NCBI GenBank assembly: GCA_963576725.1
Contig: OY755251.1
Location: 38,262,048-38,326,047, forward strand
Origin: Azorinus chamasolen
Lineage: Eukaryota > Mollusca > Bivalvia > Cardiida > Solecurtidae
Length of the DNA: 64,000 bases
Reading direction: 5' to 3'
Under the pieces are notes generated by a model. That model saw only the letters and a program-made list of their open reading frames with translations, ran no database searches and was not told where the DNA came from. The position numbers and the translations under genes are program-made. The stretch's first letter is position 1, and every line of letters begins with the position of its first letter. Shown piece by piece: positions 21,876 to 33,299 of this stretch.

Positions 21876-22338
21876 GTTGTTCTTTCTTTTTGTCATCATC
21901 TCCAACCCATGCTTTCCCCCCGGAGAACAAATGAAAGCTTGTTTGTTTAGACATTTTGACATATTGCGGGTAATTCTAACGGTGCTTCCGGGTTTTTTTT
22001 TTGCCTCCAAAATTTTTACTCGTTTAAATTAGGTACGAAAGCGTCAAAGGTTTAAATCAAGAATTTTTCACAGTTTAACGGATTATTGTACAGAAAAAGG
22101 TTATTACATAGTTATGCATATTTTAATTTCATAACACAATTGAGTATTTGAACCACCACTCGAATATTTAACACAAATAAACTTCCTTTGGGCGAAACAT
22201 TTCTACTTGAGCCGAATAAGGCGAATATGTCTCGCTAGATAACAGGTGCCCGTAAAATCGGAATGCCTCCAAATTCTTTGTAGATAATAGTAAGTGTGCG
22301 ACAGAGTAGAAATTGTGTCTTCAATCTGACATAAGTGC

Positions 22339-22680
22339 AGTGTTGCAGCCAGGATGCGCGATTGCGCGATTCCCCCCTTTTCTCGGATAAATCCCCTCTT
22401 TTTCAATGGAGGGGGCAACGTCGCGCACTAAAGTTTCAATATTACATTGCTAAAAAATTCCCTTCCTCAGGCTGTCGAAACAGTTTGTAACGAGTACCGG
22501 TATAACTTTCAATTCATATCAAATCTGAACCGGATGTTTGTCAACTGCCATGTATAGGTAAGGCTAAAACACTGTTCGGTACAGTAACTTGGCTATCATA
22601 TTCTATGGGACCTGTGCAATTCCAGATACGTAAACAGTTGTCTGCCCAAGATCTACAGTTTTTACCGGGTTTTTCACGGA
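22339..22680 (-). mobile_element. Fragment of hAT-like element with CAGTGTTGCAGCC ends
   Basis: CAGTGTTGCAGCCAGGA begins at 22339. The following sequence matches, inverted, the right half of the complete element at 30367-30977 (for example ATCTGGAATT and GGCAGACAACTGTT). Only one end is present. Confidence 0.65.
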
Positions 22681-22729
22681 AAACTCCGGTTATTGAAATG
22701 CTGATGTACGGCGGGCGGGCAGGCGGGCA

Positions 22730-23450
22730 GCTGCCAGTTTTGTCCGGACGATAACTCCTAAATGGCTCATGCCATTTGATTGAAACTTCATACATAGAAA
22801 GATCATAATAAGAGGAAGTGTCATGCACAAGGTCCATAACTCTGGCTTCACTAATATTGGAATTATGCCCCTTTGAACTTAAAAATGTGTCCGTCCATAT
22901 GTGAGTCCGTCCGGTCTTGTCCAGGCTGTCACTTAGAACTCCATGGATGGATTGTGAAATCACTTGGCATAAATGTTCCTCTAGACGGTACGGCATGTCA
23001 CATGAAAAACCATGTCAATAGCTGAAAGGTCAAGGTCATACTTAGAGGTCAAAGGTAAAAATCATTTAAAAAAAAGTATGTGATACTCCGCCAACCTAAG
23101 ATGAACTCACACACCATATTTGGTGATCCTAGCTGATTCTGTATAGGAGGTATGCTCCCGACAAATTTTTCTTGTAAATGAAGCCCAAGGTCAAGGTCAC
23201 ATTGACCTATTAATAGTATGCGACACTCCGCCATCCCAAGATGTACTTACACACCATATTTGGTGATCCTAGCTGAAGTAGTGTAGGAGATATGCTCCGG
23301 ACAAGCTTTTTTTGTAAATTAGGTCAAAGTTCAAGGTCAAGGTCAAGGTCACATTGACCTAAAAATAGTATGTGACACTCCGCCATCCCAAGATGAACTC
23401 ACACACCATATTTGGTGATCCTAGCTGATTCCGTATAGCAGTACCCCATG
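22730..23450 (-). repeat. Mixed array: one family G-like unit and family B-like units
   Basis: 22735-22880 matches the ~150 bp unit of family G (GTCCGGACGATAACTCCT). 23050-23450 holds about three family B-like units with CACACACCATATTTGGTGAT and AAGGTCAAGGTCACATTGAC. No complete termini are visible. Confidence 0.6.
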
Positions 23451-23483
23451 TGGACAAAACCCCATGTTAAACATAATTAGTTC

Positions 23484-25881
23484 TAGGGATGGGAACGAAT
23501 ATTCGAATACCGTTCCGAATATCGAATAGTAATACTGCTATTCGAATATTCGGAAAAAAAAATAAAAAAATATTAAATTCATAATTTTTCTCTCGTCTTT
23601 ATTCTTCCACCTCAAAAGCCAACCTGTGTTAATTAGCTGGCGAACGTTGACAGTTTGACACGTGACTATCTCTTTCCCAATACACGGTCCGATGGATAGA
23701 CGCCGATTTGGGTATTTATGACCCTAATCCCTGTGTTAATTAGTTGGGAGAGATTTGATAATTATACCCCCCACAACGAAGTTTGGGGGGGGGGGGGTAT
23801 ACTGGAATCAGGTTGTCCGTCTGTCCGTCCGTGGACACAATTTTGTCCGGCCTTCTTCTTCTACAGTTTTGCTTCAATTTTGTTGAAAGTTCATGTATAG
23901 CTATATGACCATATAAACCTGTGCACCGCATATTTCCATTATGATCGGACCACTACTTCAGGAGTTATATCCCCTTTTTAGTCCCCTACCAATGTTTTCC
24001 GGTTTTCTGGAGTTTTTATGGAAGTGACTCGAGATATCAACTCTATATTTAGTACAAAGCTATATCTAGATCAGTTACAACTTATGTTACAATCTCAACC
24101 AGGTTGAATAATTATTTCCAGAGTTATTGCCCTTGAACTTTAATTTTTTTCCTCAAATTTGGGATTTTCCAGACTTTTTTTGGAAGTGGTTGCAGATATT
24201 AACTTTATATTTGGCATAAAGCTAACTCTAGATGAATTACAGCTTAATTCCCAATCTCAGTCTGGTTGAATAATTTTTGACAGAGTTATGGCCCTTGAAC
24301 TTTAATTTTTTGTCAAATTTTCAATTTTCCGGTCTTTCTTTGGAAGTGGTTAGAGATATTAACTTCATATTTGACATAGAGCTAAATCTAGATGAGGTAC
24401 AGCTTAAGTTCAAATATGGGTCTGGTTGAATAATTTTTGTCAGAGTTATTGTCCTTGAACTTAATGTTTTTCTGAAAAGGTACCTAGCTTTAGAACTTTG
24501 GATTTGACAAAAACCTCATGAAAGGGTCTTGTTTCTCTGAATTATTCTTCATTTTTATTACATAAATTAGGTTGGGGCATGTATTGTTTTTAAATCTCTT
24601 CATGTTTCTGTATGTACATATGTTAAGATTGATGATAGGTGTTCTGACAAGCAGACAGGTGGGGGGTATTCGTTAGCCTTTGGCTTACAGTTCTAGTTTG
24701 ACACGTGATTGCCTCTTACCTATTACATGGTCCACTTGATGGTCCGCTGATTGGGGTGTTTAAAGACCCCTAATCCCTTATCAATCCCCTAAAGATAACC
24801 ATGCGCGACAGTCCAAACCACTGTGCAATCAACACATATTTTCTCGCTTCTCAGATGTACTAGATAACACGAGTTACTAAATATAGAAGTACACATGTAC
24901 TAGAAATCCCTATCTGGAACACCCCTTGTCCTGTGTATTCATACGCGCGATTAGGCGAAATCAATACAATGGAAGTTTTCTTGTTGTGTAATTTTCAAAG
25001 CGAGGCTAAAATAGTACGATGTTACTGTTGCTGTTGGAAACGGAAGTCGCAATACGCAATGGAAAGTAGTACTTTACAACGTCCGTTAAATGCTTAGTTT
25101 TAAGGTGAATTTAAGCGAGAAAAATTATATAACACTGGTTTTGTTAAAGCCGATGGCTTCTACTCGCTAAAGCTTGTTCTCGACTGGGAACAGACCAACA
25201 TCGGATATGTCTTTAACAAAACACATGCTTGATTCTATTAGTCTTTTTGCCCTCGACTTGTTAACGATGTAAGCGTGATCATTAGACTTTCTTATCAGGA
25301 TCCACACTGTTTGTCACTTTGATCTATGTTTCCCTATATTTTGACCAGACACCGAGTCATTTTGATTGAAACAAGTTTGATAAGTTGTAAATATTATTAT
25401 GTGCAAATATTACGCAACCACCTAGTAACACAACCGTTGTCAAGAGCTTCGAAATGAGTGTGTGCCTTGATCTGTTTCTATCAATGAATGTGATTATGAA
25501 CGTGATTAAATATGATTGTGATACAAATGTATTTCTCCACCTTTTCAACCTTTATGTTGTTCAATCTACTATCGGAAACCCTGCTCTACATACATTGCAG
25601 TTCACACATAAACGATGAAGGTTGAGCGAACATACGGGTTAGATCTACTACTGCACGAAAATGTTCGCTGCTTCACAACATTCAAAAGCTGTTTATTCTT
25701 TAGATACAAGACAAATGGAATAAAACCTTCGTAGGTGGAAAAACTAGCGTGTTCTATCCGCAAAAAAGAGTGTCAATCTTTCAGAGTCTGAGAAGTACAT
25801 GTTTGAACTTTGGATACACGATCGCAAATTCTTCCGAATATTTGAATATGGTAACAAATTTGGTATTCGTTCCCATCCCTA
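23484..25881. mobile_element. hAT-like non-autonomous element with nested family A copy
   Basis: Terminal inverted repeat TAGGGATGGGAACGAATA (start 23484) faces TATTCGTTCCCATCCCTA (end 25881). Flanking octamers ATTAGTTC and ATAATTAC agree at only five of eight positions, so the duplication is decayed or absent. The termini resemble those of the hAT element at 56723-58412. Family A sits at 23762-24698. No transposase is seen in the remaining ~1.46 kb. Confidence 0.65.
23762..24698 (+). mobile_element. Family A hairpin-array element, short copy
   Basis: Head ATACCCCCCACAACGAAGTT ... GGGGGTATACTGG, then GTCCGTCTGTCCGTCCG, about three ~165 bp units containing AGAGTTATGGCCCTTGAACT, and a tail GGGGGGTATTCGTTAGCC with hairpin and CTAGTT. 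It confirms the ends of the large copy at 313-10133. Confidence 0.7.
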
Positions 25882-26884
25882 ATAATTACGTATTTAATTA
25901 AGGAATTATATATACAAATGACACTTCATAGCTATAGAAAGGGAGAATAAAACATACGAGAAAAGAAATAAGTATAAATATTTAATGTCAATGAGAATAA
26001 AAGTAATAAATAACTATGTTGTTATGCATATGGTAATAACCTGATTTTCACTACTGTTTGTATGTACCAAATAAAACCAAGTACATCTTCACTATCACAA
26101 CAGGTAGTGTTTGTACAAATCAATCAATCACTTGTAAGGGAGTGATTTAATCAGGATCTACACTATTTGTAAGTGATAGTTATAGTTATATTAGAATATA
26201 AATCCATGTCTAAAATGTTGAGGCAAGTGATATAAAACCATGTATGTAACAAACTAAACCAAGTATCTGGTCACTATCACAACAGATAGTGTTTGCCCAA
26301 ATCAATCTCTTGTAAGAGAGTGATTTAATCAGGATCTACACTATTTGTCAGTGATAGTTATAGTTAAAACTAAAGCTCATTTAAATATGAATGCATTCTT
26401 CATTTATTCATAATTTTTACCTAATTTTAAATATGCTTCAACTTCTATTTTTATTTGCAGATTGTAACTTTAAATTTGAAAATGTAAAAAGCTTGCTTTG
26501 AATTTATATTCTGATTGAGTGTTTCTTCTTCAAATTATTTAAAAGTTGATTTATAACCCAATTATGTTAACATAAGGGGTTTTGTCAGCCTTGACACATT
26601 TGGCAGTGGGGTTGTGTCCTATGAGGTATTGTCCTATGGGGTTATGTCCTATTGGGGTTACGTCATAGTCGGGTTTTGTCCGTACCCCGGTTGAAAGTAA
26701 TGCAGATTTTAGCCCCTATTGGAGCTTTCTGCATTATTTTTGCCCTGCAATAAGCAACAACCTGCTGTTTAAGACTCCAATGTTCAATAAATGAATGGTT
26801 GCTTCACACAGATTCTACTGTATAGAATTGAGCTTTCAAGTTCAATTCACTTCATGAAATAAAACAATCACCATGGTATCAGAA

Positions 26885-26925
<41 letters not shown>

Positions 26926-26946
26926 TCCATTTACAACCTTCATTTT
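25882..26946. other. Non-coding DNA with a two-unit repeat and a TA run
   Basis: A repeat of about 175 bp occurs twice (26070-26185 and 26245-26367; AACAGGTAGTGTTTGTACAA and GATCTACACTATTTGT). A TA dinucleotide run lies at 26888-26918. 26690-26800 resembles the TA-flanked element at 29942-30114. Confidence 0.5.
26888..26918. repeat. (TA)n microsatellite
   Basis: About fifteen uninterrupted TA dinucleotides. Confidence 0.95.
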
Positions 26947-26947
26947 T

Positions 26948-27271
26948 AGCTTGTCTGTTTCAAAGAAATCACGAGCTATTGTCGTAACTCAGCGTCCGCG
27001 TTGTCGTCATTGTTGTCCGAAATCTTAACATTGACCATAACTTCTTCAATTTTTCATTTACAACCTTCATTTTTGGTATGCATGTTCATCTTGACAATGA
27101 TGACAGAAGATCGTTTGCACCCGCTTGCGGTACTCCTGTTGGTATGCATGTTCATCTTGACAATGATGACAGAAGTTCGTTTGCACCCGCTTGCGGTACT
27201 CCTGTTGGTATGCATGTTCATCTTGACAATGATGACAGAAGTTTGTTTGCACCGCTTGCGGTACTCTTGTT
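26948..27271 (+). mobile_element. Family D hairpin-array element, copy 1
   Basis: Head TTAGCTTGTCTGTTTCAAAG ... GAGCTATTGTCG, then GTCCGCGTTGTCGTC simple sequence, three 66 bp repeats starting 27075, 27141 and 27207, tail hairpin ACCGC/GCGGT (27251-27262) and CTTGTT. A shorter copy is at 42534-42716. The open frames on both strands across the repeats result from the 66 bp period. Confidence 0.65.
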
Positions 27272-28440
27272 GGTTAGATGTTCATCATTCTATTCAGACG
27301 AGAAAACTGTAGAATTGTATCTATATATTATATAAGCAAAAAGAGCAGATCCTGATCTCATGCAAATGCCTTTTCAACTGGGTCTACTCTGTTTACAAAT
27401 GGTTTAGAGCAGACCCTGTAGACCTAGAGAGGTTTTACACTATTCCTGTATGTACCCAGTCTCCTTTCATCCTGCCCTTCATTGTCTTCTATATTGCAAA
27501 CAGTGTAAACCTGGATCAAACAGTTCGTCTAAGAGCCTTCTGATCAGGGTCTGCTCTGTTTGCTTGTAAATTAATATATATCTAATTATTATTATTTTAT
27601 TATTATACCACATTAATTTTATACAGGCTCTTTTCACACAGGATAAGTGCGTTCAAAAGCGCTTCACATAGATAAATTTTATGTACAAAACGGTATGTTC
27701 AATGCATATAGAATATTTAAAATAAAATGCATTTTTAATACTTATAGATCTATATGGATAAGAATAATAAAAAAATAGAATTTATTTAGAATATAGGTAA
27801 ACCAAAGGTATCCTTTCATATTATGCTCTATTATATTGTGTCAGCACACTTGTAATAAGGTATATCCAAATATATCTGATCATATAGTTGTTGTTGTTGC
27901 TGTTGCCAAAATTCCTTGTATTCAAATGCTATTATAAAAATCAATCTAATTATAATTCCTTATTTCTTACATAAATATTTATGAAATAGAGGATTAAGAG
28001 AAACGAGGACACAAATTAACATTTTCCTTCATATAAACGTGTTTTCACGCATTTGCACATAGAGTAGACCCAGATCAGGAGCCGGCTCTGTTTGCTAGTG
28101 GAAGCTGAAAGATCAGTTTCTTGACTTTCTAAAATGGTTACAATATTTTGTCCATGAATATCCAGTAAGTATTGAAATTTGGAATAAATATAGAACAGGG
28201 AAAGGATTAATGTCCTTTGCAAACAGTATAGGCCCAGATGATATGTCTACTAGAGGAGCCCTCTCATCAGGATCTGAACTGTTTGTCATGTTAAACTTTT
28301 CTTTAAAATATTCCCTGAATATTTATGGTAAGGTTGACTTGTTTGAATTTTGGAACAGTTCATTTGAAACTTCAGCATTGACAGGGTTAAAAAGCCTTCA
28401 AGGCTGTAAATTCCAAAGTGGCACCACCAGTTGTGAGTAG
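27272..28440. other. Non-coding DNA with hairpin-family repeats
   Basis: Hairpin members lie at 27496-27563, 28055-28095 and 28219-28286, in order of decreasing symmetry. Nothing coding is recognised. Confidence 0.5.
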
Positions 28441-28650
28441 CCAAAAATGTGTGGACACTGATGAGATTGGATTGCTGATGTATACAGAATGTCAAAAATG
28501 TGTGGACACTGATGAGATTGGATTGCTGATGTATACAGAATGTCAAAAATGTGTGGACACAGATGAGATTGGATTGCTGATGTATACAGAATGCCAAAAA
28601 TGTGTCGACACTGATGAGATTGGATTGCTGATGTATACAGAATGTTTGGT
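28441..28650 (+). repeat. Four 51 bp tandem repeats
   Basis: Copies start near 28448, 28499, 28550 and 28601 and are nearly identical (GGACACTGATGAGATTGG). Because 51 is divisible by three, open frames of 91-155 codons cross it on both strands; on the plus strand the peptide unit is QKCVDTDEIGLLMYTEC. No wider coding evidence exists. Confidence 0.92.
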
Positions 28651-28814
28651 AAACTTTGCATTGCTTCAAACAATACTGTCTCCTCAGATTTTAATCGGGT
28701 GCAATTTTGACTACTTTCAGTTCGACTACTGGCCGACTGTCAAACAGCTTGTGTCCAAACGAGATGCCAAGCTACATGGCGTATCAGGTGGATCCCAGCT
28801 GTTTGCAAATGCAA

Positions 28815-28880
28815 GTCAGGTCACAGTCGGGTCACACAGTCAGGTCACAGTCAGGTCACACAGTCAGGTCACAGTTTCCC
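28815..28880 (+). repeat. Short CAGGTCACA repeats
   Basis: About five imperfect copies of (CACAGT)CAGGTCACAGT in a row, a small microsatellite-like tract. Confidence 0.8.
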
Positions 28881-29105
28881 ATTAAGCAGGGGAGGAGTTA
28901 ATTGGTTTGTAGCCTTGATAAAAACATGACTGAATCTCTGCAGTTTGTCTCTGCAGTTCCTCTAACACATTCCCTGTTTAATGTTCATGTCAGAAATAAT
29001 GACATCATGAATATTTATTAGCTGAATTTTTATGATGTAAAGTTTTCAAGGGATATTTTTGTTTTGACAGAAACCGAAGAATCAGATCTGTATATCATGT
29101 CAAAA

Positions 29106-29173
29106 GCAAACAGAGCTGACCCTGATCAGATGGCTTCTATAGTAGCCATCTGATCTGGGTCTACTCTGTTTGC
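29106..29173. repeat. Hairpin-family repeat
   Basis: GCAAACAGAG ... GATCAGATGGCTTCTATAG faces TAGCCATCTGATC ... CTCTGTTTGC. About 30 bp arms with few mismatches. Confidence 0.9.
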
Positions 29174-29941
29174 AAATGTGTGAAAATGCATTTATATGAG
29201 GGAAAGGGTTAATGAAACCATCCACACTGAGTGAATTGTTGCTTGCCAAATGTTTCTCCTTCGTCAAATGTTCAATCTTTAGTTTTGAAAGATAGTTTGA
29301 CCAATTTGAGAAAGGGCAACAGCCATATTGTGCATATTGACAGAGTTTTGTCTCTTTAATCCAGTACCTTATGAATATTCAAGTTAGAAATACTGAGGAT
29401 ATAAATGTTAATTAGATAAATTTTTATAAAATCTTTACGAACAAGGTATTTTTTACCGTGGCACAAACTGTAAAAATCAGATCTGTATTATTTCACAAAC
29501 AAATAGAGTACCCAAACAGGAGACATCTGATCTGGGTCTACACTGTTTCTATGAATTCAATGAGTTAATATGATATTGACAGGAAAGCTTTGGCATGTGT
29601 TTGAGATGGTTTTAGATGAAACTTATCTCTTCAAGACTTTAATTAATGTGTAGAGTCTCTGTTTCTTAGTATAAATAGTAATACTTTTTCTGTAGGGTAA
29701 AAACTGTATTAATTAGTTTGGCATCTTTACATGGCTTCAAATAGCAGTATTTATGTACTGGTGTCTTGTGAAAGTTGATGCATTTGTTCTCAGGGAAAAA
29801 ATCCATATCAACAAATACTCCAAAAAACTAACGAAATCAATGTTAATGTGAAATATGAAATATTCTTCCAGAAAATGGTATCTGTCCAAAGATTTAGGTT
29901 TTGGGGATCTGTGGGGTGTTGATAAAAGAGAAATCACAGTA
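29174..29941. other. Unique non-coding DNA
   Basis: Contains a one-armed hairpin relic near 29500-29550 (ACATCTGATCTGGGTCTACA). No gene recognised. Confidence 0.4.
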
Positions 29942-30114
29942 CAGTAGAACCCCTCTAAACCAGAATTCTATGAAAGAATAATCTAGGTATTTTCCTGCAG
30001 ATGGCTGCTTAATGCAGGGTGAAAGTCATGCAGAAACCTGCATTATGCTGCCACCTGTAAAAAAAGACCGGTTTTAATACTGACTTTGACATCCGGTTTA
30101 GAGGGGGTTTACTG
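29942..30114. mobile_element. TA-flanked miniature element (CAGTAGAACCCC ends)
   Basis: 173 bp between TA dinucleotides. CAGTAGAACCCCTCTAAACC faces GGTTTAGAGGGGGTTTACTG. A TA duplication suggests a Tc1/mariner-type transposase in trans. A related, more diverged copy is at 47093-47273, and fragments occur at 13890-14264 and near 26690. Confidence 0.75.
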
Positions 30115-30366
30115 TATTGTTATGGGAAATCATTAACACATTGAATTTGGGAACAAAGTTAAGTGGCATTTGCTATCAGTCTAGACCCAGATCAGAAGGC
30201 TTCTGGAAGAACACTCTGATTAGGGTCTAAATTTGTTGTGTCATTCAAATCCCTCTAGAAAATTCATACTGAAAATGAATGCTACTGTATACCTATTCCT
30301 ACTTGAACATTACTCAAGATATCATGACCTTATGAATAATTATTGACAGAAAGGAAAGGAGCTGTC

Positions 30367-30977
30367 CAGTGTTGCAGCCAGGATTTTAAAAAAGAGGGAC
30401 GATTTTCCCCCCTCCCTTTGAAAATTAGGGGTGATTTGTTCAAAATAGTCGGGGGATTTTTATTTCACAACAATATCAATGCAAATCTAGCGCAATGGGT
30501 TTGACACTGTCGATTTCGTCACTTTCTACAGGACTAATCTGTCTCCGACTCGTAGAAGATGTTTTCATTTGATTATATAGGTTATGGGCATAGACTAAAA
30601 GTCGGACCGTGACAGGCAAACATTACTGTACTCAACAAGTTATAAATTATCAGTTGTGAGTGGTGTTTTATTGTTTTATCATAAGCACAATTAATTAACA
30701 GAGTAGTCACAAAAAACTGTAGGTCTTGGGCAGACAACTGTTCACGTATCTGGAATTGCCGAGGTCCCATAAAATATGATAGCAAAGTTACTGTACCGTG
30801 TTTTAGCCTTACCTATACATGACAGTTGACAAACATCTGGTTCAGATTCAATATTTTTTTAGCAAAGTAATATTGAAACTTTAGTGCGCGACTAGGCGCC
30901 CCCTCCAGTGAAAAAGAGGGGTGATTTTTCACACAAAGGGGGGAATCGCGCGATCGTGTGTCCTGGCTGCAACACTG
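30367..30977. mobile_element. hAT-like miniature element with CAGTGTTGCAGCC ends
   Basis: 611 bp with inverted termini CAGTGTTGCAGCCAGGA and TCCTGGCTGCAACACTG. GCTGTC occurs directly on both sides (30361-30366, 30978-30983). The target, GGAGCTGTCTGATCTG, is the centre of a hairpin-family repeat, whose right arm continues at 30984-31010. Internal GC-rich stretches near both ends (CGCGCGAT, CCCCCC) are partly inverted. Non-coding. Confidence 0.7.
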
Positions 30978-31010
30978 GCTGTCTGATCTGAGTTTACTCT
31001 GTTTGCAAAG

Positions 31011-31570
31011 GTGTAAAGGGGGTAAACAATGATGGGCCATTTGGTAAATAGGGGTGAATTTAATGGCAGGTGTTTCAAAAATGCTGGTTGCCATTTGTAA
31101 CCAGGTGATGGCCTGTGATTGGTGAATATTTACATAATTATTTACATAATTTTATATTTGTATCAATACCTGTTGTCCGTTTTGTTTGGGGGGCATTCTG
31201 TAACAGATTCTGTTACAATTAGGTCTTGTTTTGCTATATATTCAGGGTAGATTTGATATACAGTCTGGTAAGTTTTCATATACTGTCAGGGAAGTTAGCT
31301 ATAATGGTCGGGGAAGTTTTGCTATACAGTCGGGGAGGTTTTAGGGCCCTTTTACCCTTTACCAGATAGAGACGCTTTGATGCCTTTTCAAACAGGGTAG
31401 ACCCAGATCATAAATGCTCCTGTAGGAGCTGTTTGATCAGGGTCTGCACTGTTTACCTATTGGATTATATAAAGTGGATTCTACAGTTTCTGCAACAGCC
31501 GAAACTATCCTGTGTTTATAAACTATTTAAAAAAATTATCTAATAGGTATTCATGGGGTTATTAGTGTTT
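31011..31570. other. Non-coding DNA with a hairpin repeat
   Basis: Hairpin-family member at 31389-31455 (centre TGCTCCTGTAGGAGC). 31240-31345 has several CAGTCNGGGAAGTTTT-like short repeats. Confidence 0.45.
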
Positions 31571-33213
31571 TTAGCTCACCAGAGCACAAAGTGCTCAGGT
31601 GAGCTTTTGTGATCGCCTGATGTCCGTCGTCCGTCGTCGTCCGTCGTCCCGCGTCAACAATTTGAACCTTTAAAAATCTTCTCTGAATCTACAGGGTTCT
31701 CAGCTTTCATCTTTGGTACATAGCATCACCTATAGGTCCTCTACAAAAGTTATATAAATAATGCCCCTGGGGTCAAAATTGGCCCCGCCCCAGGGGTTGA
31801 AAGTTTTCAATAGAAACATATAGTAAAACTTTGAAAATCTTCTCCTCTGAAACCAGAAGGTTCTCAGCTTTCATATTTGGCACATAGCATCATGTTCAGG
31901 TCCTCTACAAAAGTTATATAAGTTATGACCCTGGGGTCAAAATTGGCCCCGCCCCAGGGGTGGGAAGTTTTCAATAGAAACAAATAGTGAAATCTTTGAA
32001 AATCTTCTCCTCTGAAACTGAAAGGCTCTCATCTTTCATATTTGGCACAGAGCATCATGATCTGGTCCTCTACAAAAGTTATATAAATTATGACCCTGGG
32101 GTCAAACATGGCCCCGCCCCAGGTGTGGCCAGTTTTCAATGGAAACAAATAGTGAAATCTTTGAAAATCTTCTCCTCTGAAACTGGAAGGCTCTCAGCTT
32201 GCATATTTGGCACAGATCATCATGTTCAGATCCTCTACAAAAGTTGTATAAATTATGCCCCTGGGGTCAAAATTGGTCCCGCCCCAGGGGTGGGCATTTT
32301 TCAATAGAAACATATAGTGAAATCTTTGAAAATCTTCTCCTCTGAAACTAGAAGGCGCTCAGCTTTCATATTTGGCACAGAGCATCGTGTTCAGGTCCTC
32401 TACAAAAGTTATATTAATTTTGACCCTGGGGTCAAAATTTGCCCCGCCCCAGGGGTGGGTAGTTTTCAGAATAGAAACAAATAGTGAAATCTTTGAAAAT
32501 CTTCTCCTCTGAAACTGAAAGGCTCTCATCTTTCATATTTGGCACAGAGCATCATGTTCAGATCCTCTACAAAAGTTATATAAATTATGGCCCTGGGGTC
32601 AAAATTGGCCCCGCCCCAGGGGTGGGCTGTTTTCAATGGAAACAAATAGTGAAATCTTTGAAAATCTTCTCCTCTGAAACTGGAAGGCTCTCAGCTTGCA
32701 TATTTGGCACATAGCATCGTGTTTAGGTCCTCTACAAAAGTTATATAAATTATGGCCCTGGGGTTCAAATTGGCCCCGCCCCAGGGGTTGGAAGTTTTCA
32801 ATAGAAACATATAGTGAAATCTTTGAAAATCTTCTCCTCTGAAACTGGAAGGCGCTCAGCTTTCATATTTGGCACAGAGCATCATATTCAGGTCCTCTAC
32901 AAAAGTTATATAAATTATGGTCCTGGGGTCAAAATCGGCCCCGCCCCAGGGGTGGGTAGTTTTCAGTAGAAATATATAGAGAAAACTTTGAAAATCTTCT
33001 CCTCTGAAACTGAATGGTTCTCAGCTTTCATATTTGGCTCATAGCATCATGTTCAAGTCCTCTACAAAAGTTATATAAATTATGTCCCTGGGGTCAAAAT
33101 TGTCCCGCCCCAGGGCCGGCTAGTTTTCTATAAAAGCATATAGTGAAAACTTTGAAAACTTTCTCCTCTGATTGTCTGGTGAGCGCTTCAGGGCCATTCT
33201 GGCCCTCTTGTTT
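31571..33213 (+). mobile_element. Family C hairpin-array element, copy 2
   Basis: Head TAGCTCACC ... GTGCTCAGGTGAGCT (31573-31604), (GTCCGTC)n at 31619-31650, nine or ten units of about 165 bp each (GAAACTGGAAGGCTCTCAGC, CCCTGGGGTCAAAATTGG), tail hairpin AGGGCC/GGCCCT (33190-33206) and CTTGTT. It directly abuts the head of family B copy 2. Open frames of 76-106 codons in it are repeat artefacts. Confidence 0.75.
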
Positions 33214-33299
33214 TAATATTTATGGCCCCAAAGCTAGGCTTTGGCGGCATATAGTAATCGCACCGTGCGTGGGTATGTGTGTGTGTGGGTGGGTGGGTG

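Noticed and set aside
22203..22418. 71-codon frame as a gene
   Set aside because: It overlaps a hAT-like element fragment on the opposite side and has no recognisable similarity.
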